Shown: in pieces, positions 34,250 to 43,647 of the stretch | Numbering within the stretch: the first letter of the stretch is position 1 | Layout of the letters: each line of letters opens with the position of its first letter | Assembly: GCA_004134995.1 (NCBI GenBank) | Contig: REGP01000006.1 | Coordinates: 62,001 to 126,000 of the forward strand | DNA: 64,000 nt | Direction of reading: 5' to 3' | Origin: Oxalobacteraceae bacterium CAVE-383 | Lineage (GTDB): Bacteria > Pseudomonadota > Gammaproteobacteria > Burkholderiales > Burkholderiaceae_D | Program-made: the position numbers and the translations under genes | Notes under the pieces: generated by a model | Database searches by the model: none | Told to the model about the DNA's origin: nothing | Seen by the model: the letters and a program-made list of their open reading frames with translations, nothing else

Positions 34250-35464
34250 ATGTTGGAGACAAAGAGCAAGTTAATCGTCGCGGCGCTGGGCGCTGCGTTC
34301 GCATTGCCGATCGCTGCACAGGCGCAAACGAATGTCACGGTATACGGCAAGCTGTATCCGGACATCACGCACGTCAACGTCAGCGGCGGCACACAGGCAG
34401 GCGGCGCGTTCAGCAGCCTGTCGGCTGCGCCGACGAACAAGAACAACATCAGCGCAACTTCCATGGATTCGCCGAATTCGCGGCTGGGCTTCAAGGGTAC
34501 TGAAGATCTGGGCGACGGCCTGAAAGCCATCTTCCAGTTGGAAATGGGTTTCAGCTCCGATACCGGCGCGGCCACCGATTCCAGCGCGCCTTTCAGCCGC
34601 AACACTTTCGTCGGCCTGACCGGCGGTTTCGGTACGATCAAGCTGGGCAACATGGATACCGTGTACAAGGAGCTGGGCGACCAGATGCCGTTCATGGGCC
34701 TGACCAGCGGCAACTTCATGTCGACCAGCAACATTCTGTCGAAGCCGACCTTCACTACCAACGGCGCATCGAGCTTCCACTTGCGCCGTACCAACAGCTT
34801 CTACTACACCTCGCCAAACGTGGCCGGTTTCACCGGCCTGTTCGACTGGTCGCCGAATGAAGTCGCTGGCGATGCTTCCAGCGGCGTGATTTCGACCGGT
34901 GTGAAATACGAAAACGGTCCGATCTACGCTGCACTGGCATATGAAGTGCATAAAGACATGTTCGGCGGTTCCGCCGGCCTGCCTGCCGCGATCGCCAATC
35001 CGACCACAACGCCGGGTGCGGACAGTTCGAAAGACCAGGCTGTGCGCGGTACATTCCAGTACACCTGGGAAAACGGCTGGAAGGGTGAAGTCGACGTCTC
35101 CAATCTGCGTTATACGGAATCGGGCCAGACTTCCGCGGGCAAGTTCGATTCGTACAAGCACAATACCTGGGCGATCGGCGTGCAAAAGGAAACCGGCGCA
35201 TGGACAGTCGCAGGTTCGACCGGCATGGAAGGCGCGGGTACTTGTACGCTGTCCGGCGGCGTTGCCTGTAACACGAACGGTCTGAATGCCCGCATGTACA
35301 ACCTGGGTGTCGGCTATGCCTTGTCGAAGCGCACGCTGCTGTTCGGCGTCTACACACGGATGAGCAACGACTTCTCCGCCGTGACCACCAGCTGGCTGAA
35401 CGGCAAGGCCGGCAACGGCCAGGACCAGGACATCGTCGCCATGGGTATCTCCCACAGCTTCTAA
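34250..35464 (+). CDS. Gram-negative porin (betaproteobacterial type)
   Basis: A 404-residue outer-membrane trimeric porin. A signal peptide (residues 1-26, ending AAQAQ) is followed by NVTVYGKLYPDI, the first strand; SRLGFKGTEDLGDGLKAIFQLE and the constriction-loop region RNTFVGLTGGFGTIKLGNMDTVY are typical, and the C-terminus GISHSF ends in the terminal Phe needed for BAM assembly. It allows diffusion of small, usually anionic solutes. It sits in the cluster of binding proteins and so probably serves their substrates. A hairpin and a strong terminator follow. Confidence 0.93.
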   Translation: MLETKSKLIVAALGAAFALPIAAQAQTNVTVYGKLYPDITHVNVSGGTQAGGAFSSLSAAPTNKNNISATSMDSPNSRLGFKGTEDLGDGLKAIFQLEMGFSSDTGAATDSSAPFSRNTFVGLTGGFGTIKLGNMDTVYKELGDQMPFMGLTSGNFMSTSNILSKPTFTTNGASSFHLRRTNSFYYTSPNVAGFTGLFDWSPNEVAGDASSGVISTGVKYENGPIYAALAYEVHKDMFGGSAGLPAAIANPTTTPGADSSKDQAVRGTFQYTWENGWKGEVDVSNLRYTESGQTSAGKFDSYKHNTWAIGVQKETGAWTVAGSTGMEGAGTCTLSGGVACNTNGLNARMYNLGVGYALSKRTLLFGVYTRMSNDFSAVTTSWLNGKAGNGQDQDIVAMGISHSF

Positions 35465-35473
35465 GCGCCGAAG

Positions 35474-35590
35474 GCGCCGGGGGACGCTACTGCGCGGCCC
35501 AATTTCGGGGTTTGCGATGCTCACCGTACGTAAAGTACGGCTGCGCTTCTCAACCCCGAACTTGAACCGCTCGCTACGCTCCCCCAGCGC
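35474..35590. repeat. Nested imperfect palindrome after the porin, copy F
   Basis: A three-tier palindrome: outer imperfect arms (35474-35503 with 35561-35590), a 9-bp stem TTCGGGGTT / AACCCCGAA (35504-35512, 35552-35560), and a central 6-bp stem CCGTAC / GTACGG (35524-35529, 35535-35540). It has the look of a REP-type intergenic repeat and is unrelated in core sequence to the other hairpin elements. It starts 9 nt after the porin stop. Confidence 0.7.
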
Positions 35591-35610
35591 TTCTCCTGTC
35601 TTTATTATTT

Positions 35611-35643
35611 AAAGGGAAATCTTTTGATTTTCCTTTTTTTTTT
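35611..35643 (+). terminator. Rho-independent terminator of the porin gene
   Basis: An 11-bp stem (AAAGGGAAATC with GATTTTCCTTT, one G-T wobble) around TTTT, running straight into a T-tract up to 35643. This is a strong intrinsic terminator. Confidence 0.85.
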
Positions 35644-35772
35644 GCGCTGCCCGAAATTGCGATGCATTTAAAAGAGTGGCGGGGGAGGGACTTATGCGGC
35701 TAAAATCATATAAATGACTTGTAAATATATCGCGCACCGCAAACAGCGCGTAAACAGCGCATAAGAGATCGC

Positions 35773-37035
35773 TTGAGTACCTTCCGTTCACTGAAAAATT
35801 TCAATTACCGCATGTGGGCCTGCGGTGCGATCGTATCGAATATCGGCACATGGATGCAGCGCACGGCGCAGGATTGGCTGGTGCTGACCCAATTGACGCA
35901 CAATAACGCGACCTCGGTCGGCGTCGTGATGGCGCTGCAATACGGCCCGCAGGTGCTGTTGCTGCCGTTGACGGGCTTTGCCGCCGACCATCTCGACCGG
36001 CGCAAGCTGCTGATGACCACGCAGACCTTGCTGGGAACGCTGGCGCTGGGCCTGGGTTTGCTCACCGTCAGCGGGCTGGTGCAGCTATGGCATGTTTACA
36101 TCTTCGCTTTTTCGCTAGGCTGCGTGACCGCGTTCGACGCCACCGCGCGCCAGACCTTCGTCTCGGACCTGGTCAGCGAGGCCGAGCTGTCGAATGCGGT
36201 GGCGCTCAATTCCACCTCGTTCAACGCCGCGCGCATGATCGGGCCGGCCATCGCCGGGCTGCTGATCGCGGCCATCGGCACCGGCTGGGTGTTCCTGCTC
36301 AATGCGCTTTCGTTCGCCGCCGTGATCGGCTCGCTGAGCATGCTGCGCCTGGGCGAACTGCATATCAAGGACCGGGCAGCGCGCACCCGCGGCAGCCTCA
36401 TCGAGGGCTTCCGCTATGTGCGCAGGCGGCCCGATCTGCGCGCGATTCTGCTGATGGTGTTCCTGATCGGCACCTTCGGCCTGAATTTTCCGATCTTTCT
36501 CTCGACCATGTCGGTCACCGTGTTCCATGCCGGCGCCAGCGCCTACGGCTTCCTGACGTCGTTCATGGCGGTCGGCTCGGTCATGGGCGCGCTGCTGGCG
36601 GCAAGGCGCGCCAGGCCGCATATTGCCTTCATGCTGACCGGCGCCGCCGTGTTCGGCGTCGGGCTGACGATGTCGACGGTGATGCCGACCTACTGGCTGT
36701 TCGGCCTGACGCTGATCGTGATCGGCATATCGGCCCAGACCTTCACCACCACCGCCAACAGCATCGTGCAGTTGTCGACCGATCCGGGCATGCGCGGCCG
36801 CGTCATGGCGATCCTGCTTGCCGTCACCGTGGGCGGCACCCCGATCGGCGCGCCGATTGTGGGCTGGGTCGCCGATACCTTCGGCGCGCGCTGGGCGCTG
36901 TGCGTGGGTGCGGCGGCGGGCCTGTGCGCGGTGAGCGTCGGCGTTCGCTATCTCATGAAATACCGCAATCTGCGGATACGCCTGGATGCCTGGCGGATTC
37001 ATTTCAGCATGGATCCGGAGGCATCGGGAAGATAA
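35773..37035 (+). CDS. MFS exporter (MFS_3/EntS-like, TTG start)
   Basis: A 420-residue, 12-helix permease of the DHA3-type family. It starts with TTG at 35773 (AAGAGATCGC upstream); no in-frame ATG precedes the conserved N-terminus FRSLKNFNYRMWACGAIVSNIGTWMQRTAQDWLV, which is diagnostic for MFS_3 proteins. DHLDRRKLL is the loop 2-3 motif. It likely exports a small molecule such as a siderophore or a toxic intermediate. It is followed 37 nt later by solute-binding protein 3, so the two may be co-transcribed. Confidence 0.85.
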   Translation: MSTFRSLKNFNYRMWACGAIVSNIGTWMQRTAQDWLVLTQLTHNNATSVGVVMALQYGPQVLLLPLTGFAADHLDRRKLLMTTQTLLGTLALGLGLLTVSGLVQLWHVYIFAFSLGCVTAFDATARQTFVSDLVSEAELSNAVALNSTSFNAARMIGPAIAGLLIAAIGTGWVFLLNALSFAAVIGSLSMLRLGELHIKDRAARTRGSLIEGFRYVRRRPDLRAILLMVFLIGTFGLNFPIFLSTMSVTVFHAGASAYGFLTSFMAVGSVMGALLAARRARPHIAFMLTGAAVFGVGLTMSTVMPTYWLFGLTLIVIGISAQTFTTTANSIVQLSTDPGMRGRVMAILLAVTVGGTPIGAPIVGWVADTFGARWALCVGAAAGLCAVSVGVRYLMKYRNLRIRLDAWRIHFSMDPEASGR

Positions 37036-37072
37036 AAGCGGCTTCAGCCGTTCAACATAGAGGGAGACAAAA

Positions 37073-38131
37073 ATGACCATTCCATCGATCGTCAACATCC
37101 GGTTCGCAGCCGTCGCGGCGCTGTTCGGCATGCTGCTTGCGGGCTCCGCCTTGCCGTGCGCGGCGCAGGATTATTCGATCCTCAATTACAGCGGTCCCGA
37201 CCGTGCGGAAAAATTGCTGGCCGAGGCCAAGAAGGAAGGCGGCCTGACGCTCTATACCTCCATCGCCAGCGCCGACATGCCGTTGCTCAAGGATGACTTC
37301 GAAAAGAAATACGGCATCAAGCTGACGGTCTGGCGCGGCGGCAGCGCGCAGGTCATGCAGCGTTCGATCACCGAAACCGAAGCCAGGCGCTATCAGGTCG
37401 ATGCCATCCATATCGGCGCGCCGGAAATGGAGGGGCTGCATCGCGAAAAAATCCTGCAGCCGGTGAATTCGGCCGTTTTCAAGAACCTGATCGCGGACGC
37501 CGTGGCGCCGCATCGCGAATGGGCCTCGACCATGCTGACGGTCTGGGTGCAGACCTATAACACCAGCAAGGTGAAAAAGAGTGAGCTGCCGAAAAGCTAC
37601 CAGGATCTGCTGGATCCGAAATGGAAAGGCCAGCTCGGCATCGAGTCCGAGGATGCCGACTGGTTCGCCGCGGTGGCCGGCAATCTGGGCGAGGCCAAAG
37701 GCGTGAAGCTGTTCCGCGATATCGCCGCGGCCAACGGCATTTCGGTGCGCAAGGGCCATACCCTGCTGCAGAACCTGGTGGCCGCCGGCGAAGTGCCGCT
37801 GGCGCTGGCGCAGTACAACTATGTGGTGACGGGCATCAAGCGCAGCGGTGCGCCGGTGGACTGGTTCGTCATCGAGCCGGCGATCGCGCGCGCCAATGCG
37901 GTGGGCATCGCCGCGCATGCGCCGCATCCGGCTTCCGCGCTGCTGTTCTACGAATATATCCTGTCGCCGGACGGCCAGAAGATATTGGCCTCGCGCGATT
38001 ACGTGCCGACCAATAAAACCGTGGCGTCATCGATGAAGAACGTCAAGATCCAGATCGAAGACCCGGTCGCCACCATCGATCAGTGGGCCAAATGGAACAA
38101 GATCTACAACGATACGATGGCCGGCAAGTAG
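37073..38131 (+). CDS. Orphan periplasmic solute-binding protein 3
   Basis: A 352-residue third member of the binding-protein set. Signal peptide residues 1-32 (ending PCAAQD). Shared core: YSGPDRAEKLLAEAKKEGG, YGIKLTVWRGGSAQVMQRS, LPKSYQDLLDPKWKGQLGIE, KGHTLLQNLVAAGEVPLA. The Shine-Dalgarno AGAGGGAGACAAAA is strong. It follows the MFS gene by 37 nt. Again no ABC permease or ATPase is present, so it either docks with a distant transporter or serves as a chemoreceptor partner. Confidence 0.87.
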   Translation: MTIPSIVNIRFAAVAALFGMLLAGSALPCAAQDYSILNYSGPDRAEKLLAEAKKEGGLTLYTSIASADMPLLKDDFEKKYGIKLTVWRGGSAQVMQRSITETEARRYQVDAIHIGAPEMEGLHREKILQPVNSAVFKNLIADAVAPHREWASTMLTVWVQTYNTSKVKKSELPKSYQDLLDPKWKGQLGIESEDADWFAAVAGNLGEAKGVKLFRDIAAANGISVRKGHTLLQNLVAAGEVPLALAQYNYVVTGIKRSGAPVDWFVIEPAIARANAVGIAAHAPHPASALLFYEYILSPDGQKILASRDYVPTNKTVASSMKNVKIQIEDPVATIDQWAKWNKIYNDTMAGK

Positions 38132-38276
38132 GACAAGCAAGCAATCACAGGGAGGCGCGAGGCAGGATACAAAAAAGAATGAATCTTTTCACGCTTGCTG
38201 ATCCGATTATCGTATTGTTGTCATAAGCGACATCTAATATGCGGTTTCTGAACCTACGGAAAGCAGGCTACGCACC

Positions 38277-40037
38277 ATGTCCACCCTCTCGCCCCCCGAC
38301 CTGACAGCCGATCTCAAGGACGACCAGGCCGAATCGCTGCCGCTGGCATCCGGCGCGGCCGCTGCCGGTTCTTCCATCCCCGCCGGTTCCAACCTGGCCA
38401 CGCGCCGCCACCAGATATTCCCGGCGCTGACTGAAGCCGAAATGACGCGCCTGCGCCGTTTCGGCGAAATCGGCCGCTGGAACGACGGCGAACTGCTGTT
38501 CGCCTCCGGCGAGGCCGGCGCCGGCATGTTCGTCATTCTGTCGGGCCGGGTGGCGATCAGCCGGGTGGCGCGCTGCGGATCGGTGGTCATCATCGAGCAG
38601 GACCCCGGCCAGTTCATCGCCGAAATCGCACAGTTGAGCGGACGTCCGGCGCTGGTGGATTGCCGCGCCATAGGGGAGGTGGAGGCGATCGTCATCAGTT
38701 CGCCGTCGCTGCGCGCGCTGGTGGTGGCCGAAGCGGAACTGGGCGAACGCATCATGCGCGCGCTGATCCTGCGCCGGGTCGAATTGATCAATAGCGGCGC
38801 CGGCCCGACGATTGTCGGCCCGGCCGGCAGTGCGGGCGTGGTGCGGCTGGCGGGCTTCCTGTCGCGCAACGGGCAGCCGCATAGCGTGCTGGATTCGAAT
38901 AGCGACAGCGAAGCCTCGGCGCTGATGAAAACCTATGCCGAGCGCCCGCAGGATGCGCCGCTGGTGGTCTGCCCGGGCGGCGAAGTCTGGCGCAATCCCA
39001 CGGAAGCCGAACTCGGCCGCTGCCTCGGCATGCTGCCGGAATTCGATCCGGCGGCGCTGGTGGATGTGCTGATCGTCGGCGCCGGCCCGGCCGGCCTGGC
39101 CGCGGCGGTGTATGCGGCTTCGGAAGGCTTGTCGGTGCAGGTGCTGGAAAACCATGCATTCGGCGGCCAGGCCGGCGCCAGCTCGCGGATTGAAAACTAT
39201 CTGGGCTTTCCAACCGGCATTTCGGGGCAGGCGCTGGCCGGCCGCGCGTTTGTGCAGGCGCAAAAGTTCGGCGCGCAGATCGCGATCCCGGCGCCGGCCA
39301 TCCGCCTGCATTGCGAATCCTATCCATTGCAGGTCGAATTGAGCGACGGCATGCGTCTCTCCGCGCGCAGCGTGCTGATTGCTTCCGGCGCGCGTTACCG
39401 CCGTCCCGACCTCGCCGATCTGGCGGACTTCGAGGGCCGTGGCGTGCATTACTGGGCCTCGCCGATCGAAGGCAAGCTATGCCACAACGAAGAAGTGATC
39501 CTGGTCGGCGGCGGCAATTCCGCGGGGCAGGCGGCTGTGTTTCTGGCCAACCATGCGGCGCGCGTGCACGTGCTGGTGCGCGGCACCGGGCTGGCGGACA
39601 GCATGTCGAGCTATCTGATCGAGCGCATCAAGGCCAATCCCAAGATCGAACTGCATACGCGCACGGAGATTGTCGGCCTGGAAGGCAGCGCCGGCAGCGA
39701 GGGATTGCAGGGCGTCCGGATACGCAACCGCGACAGCGGCAGCGAGAAGGCTTATCCGGTGCGCCGCGTATTCCTGTTTATCGGCGCCGATCCGAACACC
39801 GATTGGCTGGGCGACTGCGGCGTCGAAGTCGACGCCAAGGGCTTTATTCTGACAGGCGCCGCACTGCCGGGCGAACGCGCCGCGCAGGAAACCAGTGTGG
39901 CGGGCGTATTCGCGGCAGGCGATGTGCGGGCCGGTTCGGTCAAACGGTGCGCGGCGGCCGTAGGCGAAGGTTCTGGCGTCGTGGCGCAATTGCATGCCTA
40001 TCTGGCGCGGCAGGCGGAAATGGCGCCTGCGGGTTAG
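38277..40037 (+). CDS. Cyclic-nucleotide-binding domain fused to thioredoxin-reductase-like FAD protein
   Basis: A 586-residue fusion. Residues about 45-165 form a cNMP-binding beta-roll (GELLFASGEAGAGMFVILSGRVAISR), residues about 175-250 a small linker domain in the place of a thioredoxin fold, and residues 260-580 a thioredoxin-reductase-like FAD/NAD(P)H module with VLIVGAGPAGLAAAVYA and VILVGGGNSAGQAAVFL. The redox CxxC expected after the FAD domain is absent: the site reads YWASPIEGKLC. So it cannot work as a normal thioredoxin reductase. Such fusions occur in many proteobacteria; role unknown, perhaps a ligand-gated NAD(P)H oxidoreductase. Confidence 0.85.
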   Translation: MSTLSPPDLTADLKDDQAESLPLASGAAAAGSSIPAGSNLATRRHQIFPALTEAEMTRLRRFGEIGRWNDGELLFASGEAGAGMFVILSGRVAISRVARCGSVVIIEQDPGQFIAEIAQLSGRPALVDCRAIGEVEAIVISSPSLRALVVAEAELGERIMRALILRRVELINSGAGPTIVGPAGSAGVVRLAGFLSRNGQPHSVLDSNSDSEASALMKTYAERPQDAPLVVCPGGEVWRNPTEAELGRCLGMLPEFDPAALVDVLIVGAGPAGLAAAVYAASEGLSVQVLENHAFGGQAGASSRIENYLGFPTGISGQALAGRAFVQAQKFGAQIAIPAPAIRLHCESYPLQVELSDGMRLSARSVLIASGARYRRPDLADLADFEGRGVHYWASPIEGKLCHNEEVILVGGGNSAGQAAVFLANHAARVHVLVRGTGLADSMSSYLIERIKANPKIELHTRTEIVGLEGSAGSEGLQGVRIRNRDSGSEKAYPVRRVFLFIGADPNTDWLGDCGVEVDAKGFILTGAALPGERAAQETSVAGVFAAGDVRAGSVKRCAAAVGEGSGVVAQLHAYLARQAEMAPAG

Positions 40038-40211
40038 CGGGCATGCAACATCCTGCAAGTGGAATGCAGGGTTGATAACAAGAAATAATCTATTGATATA
40101 TTCTATCAAATAGAATAATTCTATTAATATTATCTAAAATTGAGATTTGACGTTGTCATAAAAGCACGTCATTCTTCGCTACGTTATTTCCGAATCATAT
40201 CGCTGTCCCGA

Positions 40212-40225
40212 TTAACAATTGTTAA
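40212..40225. promoter_or_regulatory. Perfect palindrome before a chemoreceptor gene
   Basis: TTAACAATTGTTAA is a perfect 14-bp palindrome ending 9 nt before the chemoreceptor ATG, within a very AT-rich leader (40080-40160). It could be an operator or a translational element; no regulator is identified. Confidence 0.45.
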
Positions 40226-40234
40226 CTACATATC

Positions 40235-41887
40235 ATGAAAACAGAAGCTTCAAAGAACAAGATCACTGTTGCAGCCCGGCTGGGTATCGGGTTTTCCTTA
40301 ATATTCGTGATGATGCTGATTTTGACCGGTCTGAGTATCGTCAAGGTCAATGCCATCGAGGGCGGGCTGTCCCGTATCAGCGATGTGAATAATGTAAAGC
40401 AGCGTTATGCGATCAATTTCCGCGGCAGCGTCCATGACCGTGCGATCGCCTTGCGCGACGTCACCCTGGTGCCGGATGCCGATCTGAAGCCGGTGCTCGA
40501 CACCATCAGCCGCCTGGACGCCGAATACCAGAAGTCGGCCGGTCCGCTGGACGCCATCTACGCCGGACAAAAAGCCGGCCTGAACGGCGACGAACAAGCC
40601 ATCCTGGCTGAAATCAAGGGCAATGAAAGCCGCACCATGCCGATGATCAAGCACATCGTCGAAGCGCGCCAGGCCGGCAATATGGACGATGCCCGCCAGA
40701 TGCTGCTGGAGAAGGCGAAACCGGCATTTACCGACTGGCTGGCAAGCATCAACAAATTCATCGATCTGGAGCAGCTCAAAAGCGAGATGGAGTCCCAGCA
40801 AGCTCGCCAGGTCGCGCATGACTTCCATGTCGTGATGCTCACGCTGTGCCTGGCGGCATTGCTGATCGGCGCGGCGGTGGCGATCGTCATCACGCGCAAT
40901 ATCCGCAAGGCGCTCGGCGCCGAGCCGGACGAGGTCAAGGCGCTGGCGTCGGCGGTCGATCGCGGCGAATTGTTCCACGATGTCCAGCTTCGCGACGGCG
41001 ACGTCGACAGCATCATGTCGGTGCTGGCAAAAATGAGCGCCAATCTGCGCCGCACGGTTTCCGACGTGCGCGACACGGCGCACGGCGTCTCGGAGATCAG
41101 CGGGCAGATTTCGCACGGCAACCACATGCTGGCGGAACGCACGGAAGAGCAGGCCGGCGCACTGGAAAAAACCGCTTCGGCGATGGATGAACTGACTTCC
41201 GCCGTGAAACAGAACGCCGACAATGCCTTCCAGGCCAACCAGCTTGCGGTGAACGCATCGGACATCGCGGTCAAGGGCGGCACCATCGTCGGCGAAGTGG
41301 TCGACACCATGAATTCGATCAACACTTCCTCCCGCAAGATCGTCGACATCATCGGTGTCATCGACGGTATTGCTTTCCAGACCAACATCCTGGCGCTGAA
41401 CGCGGCGGTGGAAGCGGCGCGCGCCGGCGAGCAGGGCCGCGGCTTCGCGGTGGTGGCTTCCGAAGTGCGCAGCCTGGCGCAGCGCAGTTCGGCTGCCGCC
41501 AAGGAAATCAAGACGCTGATCGACGATTCGGTCTCGCGCGTCGACGCGGGCACGCGCCTGGTTGAAACCGCCGGCAACACGATGGACGAAATCGTCAGCA
41601 GCGTGCGCAAGGTGACCGACATGGTGGGCGACATCACCACCGCCAGCCATGAGCAGCATCTCGGCATCGAGGAAGTCAACCGCGCGATCGCTTCGATGGA
41701 TCACGTACGTCAGAAAAACATGACGCTGGTGCAGGAAGCCAGCAATGAAGTGCAGGCGCTGCAGGATCAGGCCGATCATCTGAATCAGGCTGTCGGCGTG
41801 TTCAAGATCGAGCAGTTGCAGATGATTGCCGGCGGGCGCGAGATCGACGTGACGCCGCCGCTGATGGCTTTGAAATCAGGTACCTGA
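40235..41887 (+). CDS. Methyl-accepting chemotaxis protein 2
   Basis: A 550-residue transducer. TM1 about residues 14-36, a periplasmic 4HB-type sensor to about 205, TM2 about 206-228, then HAMP and the signalling domain with [21 protein letters not shown] and [19 protein letters not shown]. It ends in ALKSGT, without a CheR-docking pentapeptide. Its stop codon TGA overlaps the ATG of the GAF-EAL gene (TGATG), so the two are translated together: a receptor coupled to a c-di-GMP phosphodiesterase. The ligand is not known. Confidence 0.9.
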   Translation: MKTEASKNKITVAARLGIGFSLIFVMMLILTGLSIVKVNAIEGGLSRISDVNNVKQRYAINFRGSVHDRAIALRDVTLVPDADLKPVLDTISRLDAEYQKSAGPLDAIYAGQKAGLNGDEQAILAEIKGNESRTMPMIKHIVEARQAGNMDDARQMLLEKAKPAFTDWLASINKFIDLEQLKSEMESQQARQVAHDFHVVMLTLCLAALLIGAAVAIVITRNIRKALGAEPDEVKALASAVDRGELFHDVQLRDGDVDSIMSVLAKMSANLRRTVSDVRDTAHGVSEISGQISHGNHMLAERTEEQAGALEKTASAMDELTSAVKQNADNAFQANQLAVNASDIAVKGGTIVGEVVDTMNSINTSSRKIVDIIGVIDGIAFQTNILALNAAVEAARAGEQGRGFAVVASEVRSLAQRSSAAAKEIKTLIDDSVSRVDAGTRLVETAGNTMDEIVSSVRKVTDMVGDITTASHEQHLGIEEVNRAIASMDHVRQKNMTLVQEASNEVQALQDQADHLNQAVGVFKIEQLQMIAGGREIDVTPPLMALKSGT

Positions 41888-43644
41888 TGGATGCCGCCGT
41901 CGAAAGCGGCAGGCTTGCCGCCTTGCATCGGCTGGAAGTCGTCAACGGCAACACGGAAGATCTGGATACGGTCACGCGCCTGGTGGCGTCGCATTTCGAT
42001 GTGCCGACTTCCTACATTTCGCTGATCGACAGCGATCGCCAGTGGCTGAAATCGCGTTTCGGCGTGGAATATGAAATCGTCGAGCGCGATGCTTCTTTCT
42101 GCACGCATACCGTGGCCGCGGCGAATCTGCTGGTGATCGAAGACACCACGCTGGATAGCCGCTTTTGCGACAATCCGCTGGTGACGGGACCGGCGCAGAT
42201 ACGTTTTTACGCCGGCGCGCCGCTGATCACGCCGGAAGGCTATGCAATCGGCGCGTTGTGCCTGATGGACCGCCAGCCGCGCCGGCTGGATGCGGCGCAG
42301 CGCGCGCATCTGCAGGAGCTTGCCGCATTCGTGATGTCGCATATTCTGTTGCGGCGCACGGTGGGCCGTGTCGATCCGGTCAGCGGCATGCCGAACAAAT
42401 ACCAACTGGCCGAAGACCTGGCCGCCTTGCAAAAGGCGGCTGCCGGCCAGCGGCGCGTATTGGCATATGTGGATATGCCGGATACTTCCAGCGCGTTTGA
42501 AATCGCCACCGTGCTCGGCGTCGCGGTCTACGACAAGCTGGTGCGCAATGTTTCGCAAAAGATCAAGGACATGGTCGACGGCGCGGCCGACGTTTATCAC
42601 ATCGGCGACACGCGTTTCGGCCTGCTCTCCAGGCATGGCGACACCGCCGCCTTCTGCGCGCAGCTGCGCGGCCTGGATTTGCTGGCACCGGTGGAAAGCA
42701 TGAATGTGCCGATCAATCTGCTCAGTTTCGGCGGCATCCTGGATTTCGAGGTCGGCCCGGGCGTGGCGGTCGATGCGCCGCGCAAGGCCTTGTCGGCGGT
42801 GCATCAGGCCTTGATGGGCCAGCAGCGCTGGTCGGTTTACAGCGAACGGGACGACGTCAGCCACCAGCGCTCGTTCCGCCTGCTCAACGATATGCATCAG
42901 GCGGTCAAGGGCGAAGGCTTTCGCCTGATGTATCAGCCCAAACTCGACCTGCACAGCGGCGAATACAAAGGCGCCGAAGCGCTGCTGCGCTGGGATCATG
43001 CCGAGTTGGGCGCAGTGCCGCCGATGGAGTTTATTCCGCTGGTGGAAAAGACCGCGCTGATCACGCCGCTGACCGATTGGGTGATGCGCAACACGCTGGC
43101 CGAGATGCGCGGCTGGCATGCGCGCGGTTATCCGGTCAAGATCGCGATCAATTTCTCGGCGCGCAATTTCGAAGAGCCGCGCATCGCGCAACGGCTGCAT
43201 GCGGCCTGCGTCGAATTCGGCATCGAACCGCGTTACGTCGAAATCGAGGCGACCGAGGGCGTCTGGATGGAAAGCCCGTCGGCGCTGCGCACCATGCATG
43301 AAATACGCGAACTCGGCATGGGCATCGCGCTCGACGATTTCGGCACCGGCTACAGCAACTTCTCTTATCTGCAGCAGTTGCCGGCGACGGTGGTGAAACT
43401 GGATCAGTCGCTGATACGCAATTTGTGCAGCAATCCGCGCGACCAGCGCATTGTGCGCGCGCTGATCACGCTGGCGAAGGGGCTGGATTACCGGGTGGTG
43501 GTGGAAGGCGTGGAAACGCGCGAGACGCTCGAAATGATCACGGAATGGGGCGCCGACGAAGCGCAAGGCTATCTGCTGGACAAGCCGCTCACGCCGCTTG
43601 ATTTCGAGCGGCGTTTGATGGCCGGCGCCGCGGTGCCGGCTTAG
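41887..43644 (+). CDS. GAF - degenerate GGDEF - EAL phosphodiesterase
   Basis: A 585-residue protein. Residues about 20-155 are a GAF sensor; about 160-300 align with a GGDEF fold whose catalytic motif is missing; about 330-575 form an EAL domain. The EAL catalytic set is complete: AEALLRW, NFSARNF, EIEATEG, LDDFGTGYSN, VKLDQSLI and VVEGVET, so c-di-GMP hydrolysis to pGpG is likely. The start overlaps the preceding chemoreceptor stop (TGATG), a translationally coupled pair that links chemosensing to the motile-sessile switch. Copy D of the hairpin element begins 3 nt after the stop. Confidence 0.9.
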   Translation: MDAAVESGRLAALHRLEVVNGNTEDLDTVTRLVASHFDVPTSYISLIDSDRQWLKSRFGVEYEIVERDASFCTHTVAAANLLVIEDTTLDSRFCDNPLVTGPAQIRFYAGAPLITPEGYAIGALCLMDRQPRRLDAAQRAHLQELAAFVMSHILLRRTVGRVDPVSGMPNKYQLAEDLAALQKAAAGQRRVLAYVDMPDTSSAFEIATVLGVAVYDKLVRNVSQKIKDMVDGAADVYHIGDTRFGLLSRHGDTAAFCAQLRGLDLLAPVESMNVPINLLSFGGILDFEVGPGVAVDAPRKALSAVHQALMGQQRWSVYSERDDVSHQRSFRLLNDMHQAVKGEGFRLMYQPKLDLHSGEYKGAEALLRWDHAELGAVPPMEFIPLVEKTALITPLTDWVMRNTLAEMRGWHARGYPVKIAINFSARNFEEPRIAQRLHAACVEFGIEPRYVEIEATEGVWMESPSALRTMHEIRELGMGIALDDFGTGYSNFSYLQQLPATVVKLDQSLIRNLCSNPRDQRIVRALITLAKGLDYRVVVEGVETRETLEMITEWGADEAQGYLLDKPLTPLDFERRLMAGAAVPA

Positions 43645-43647
43645 GTT

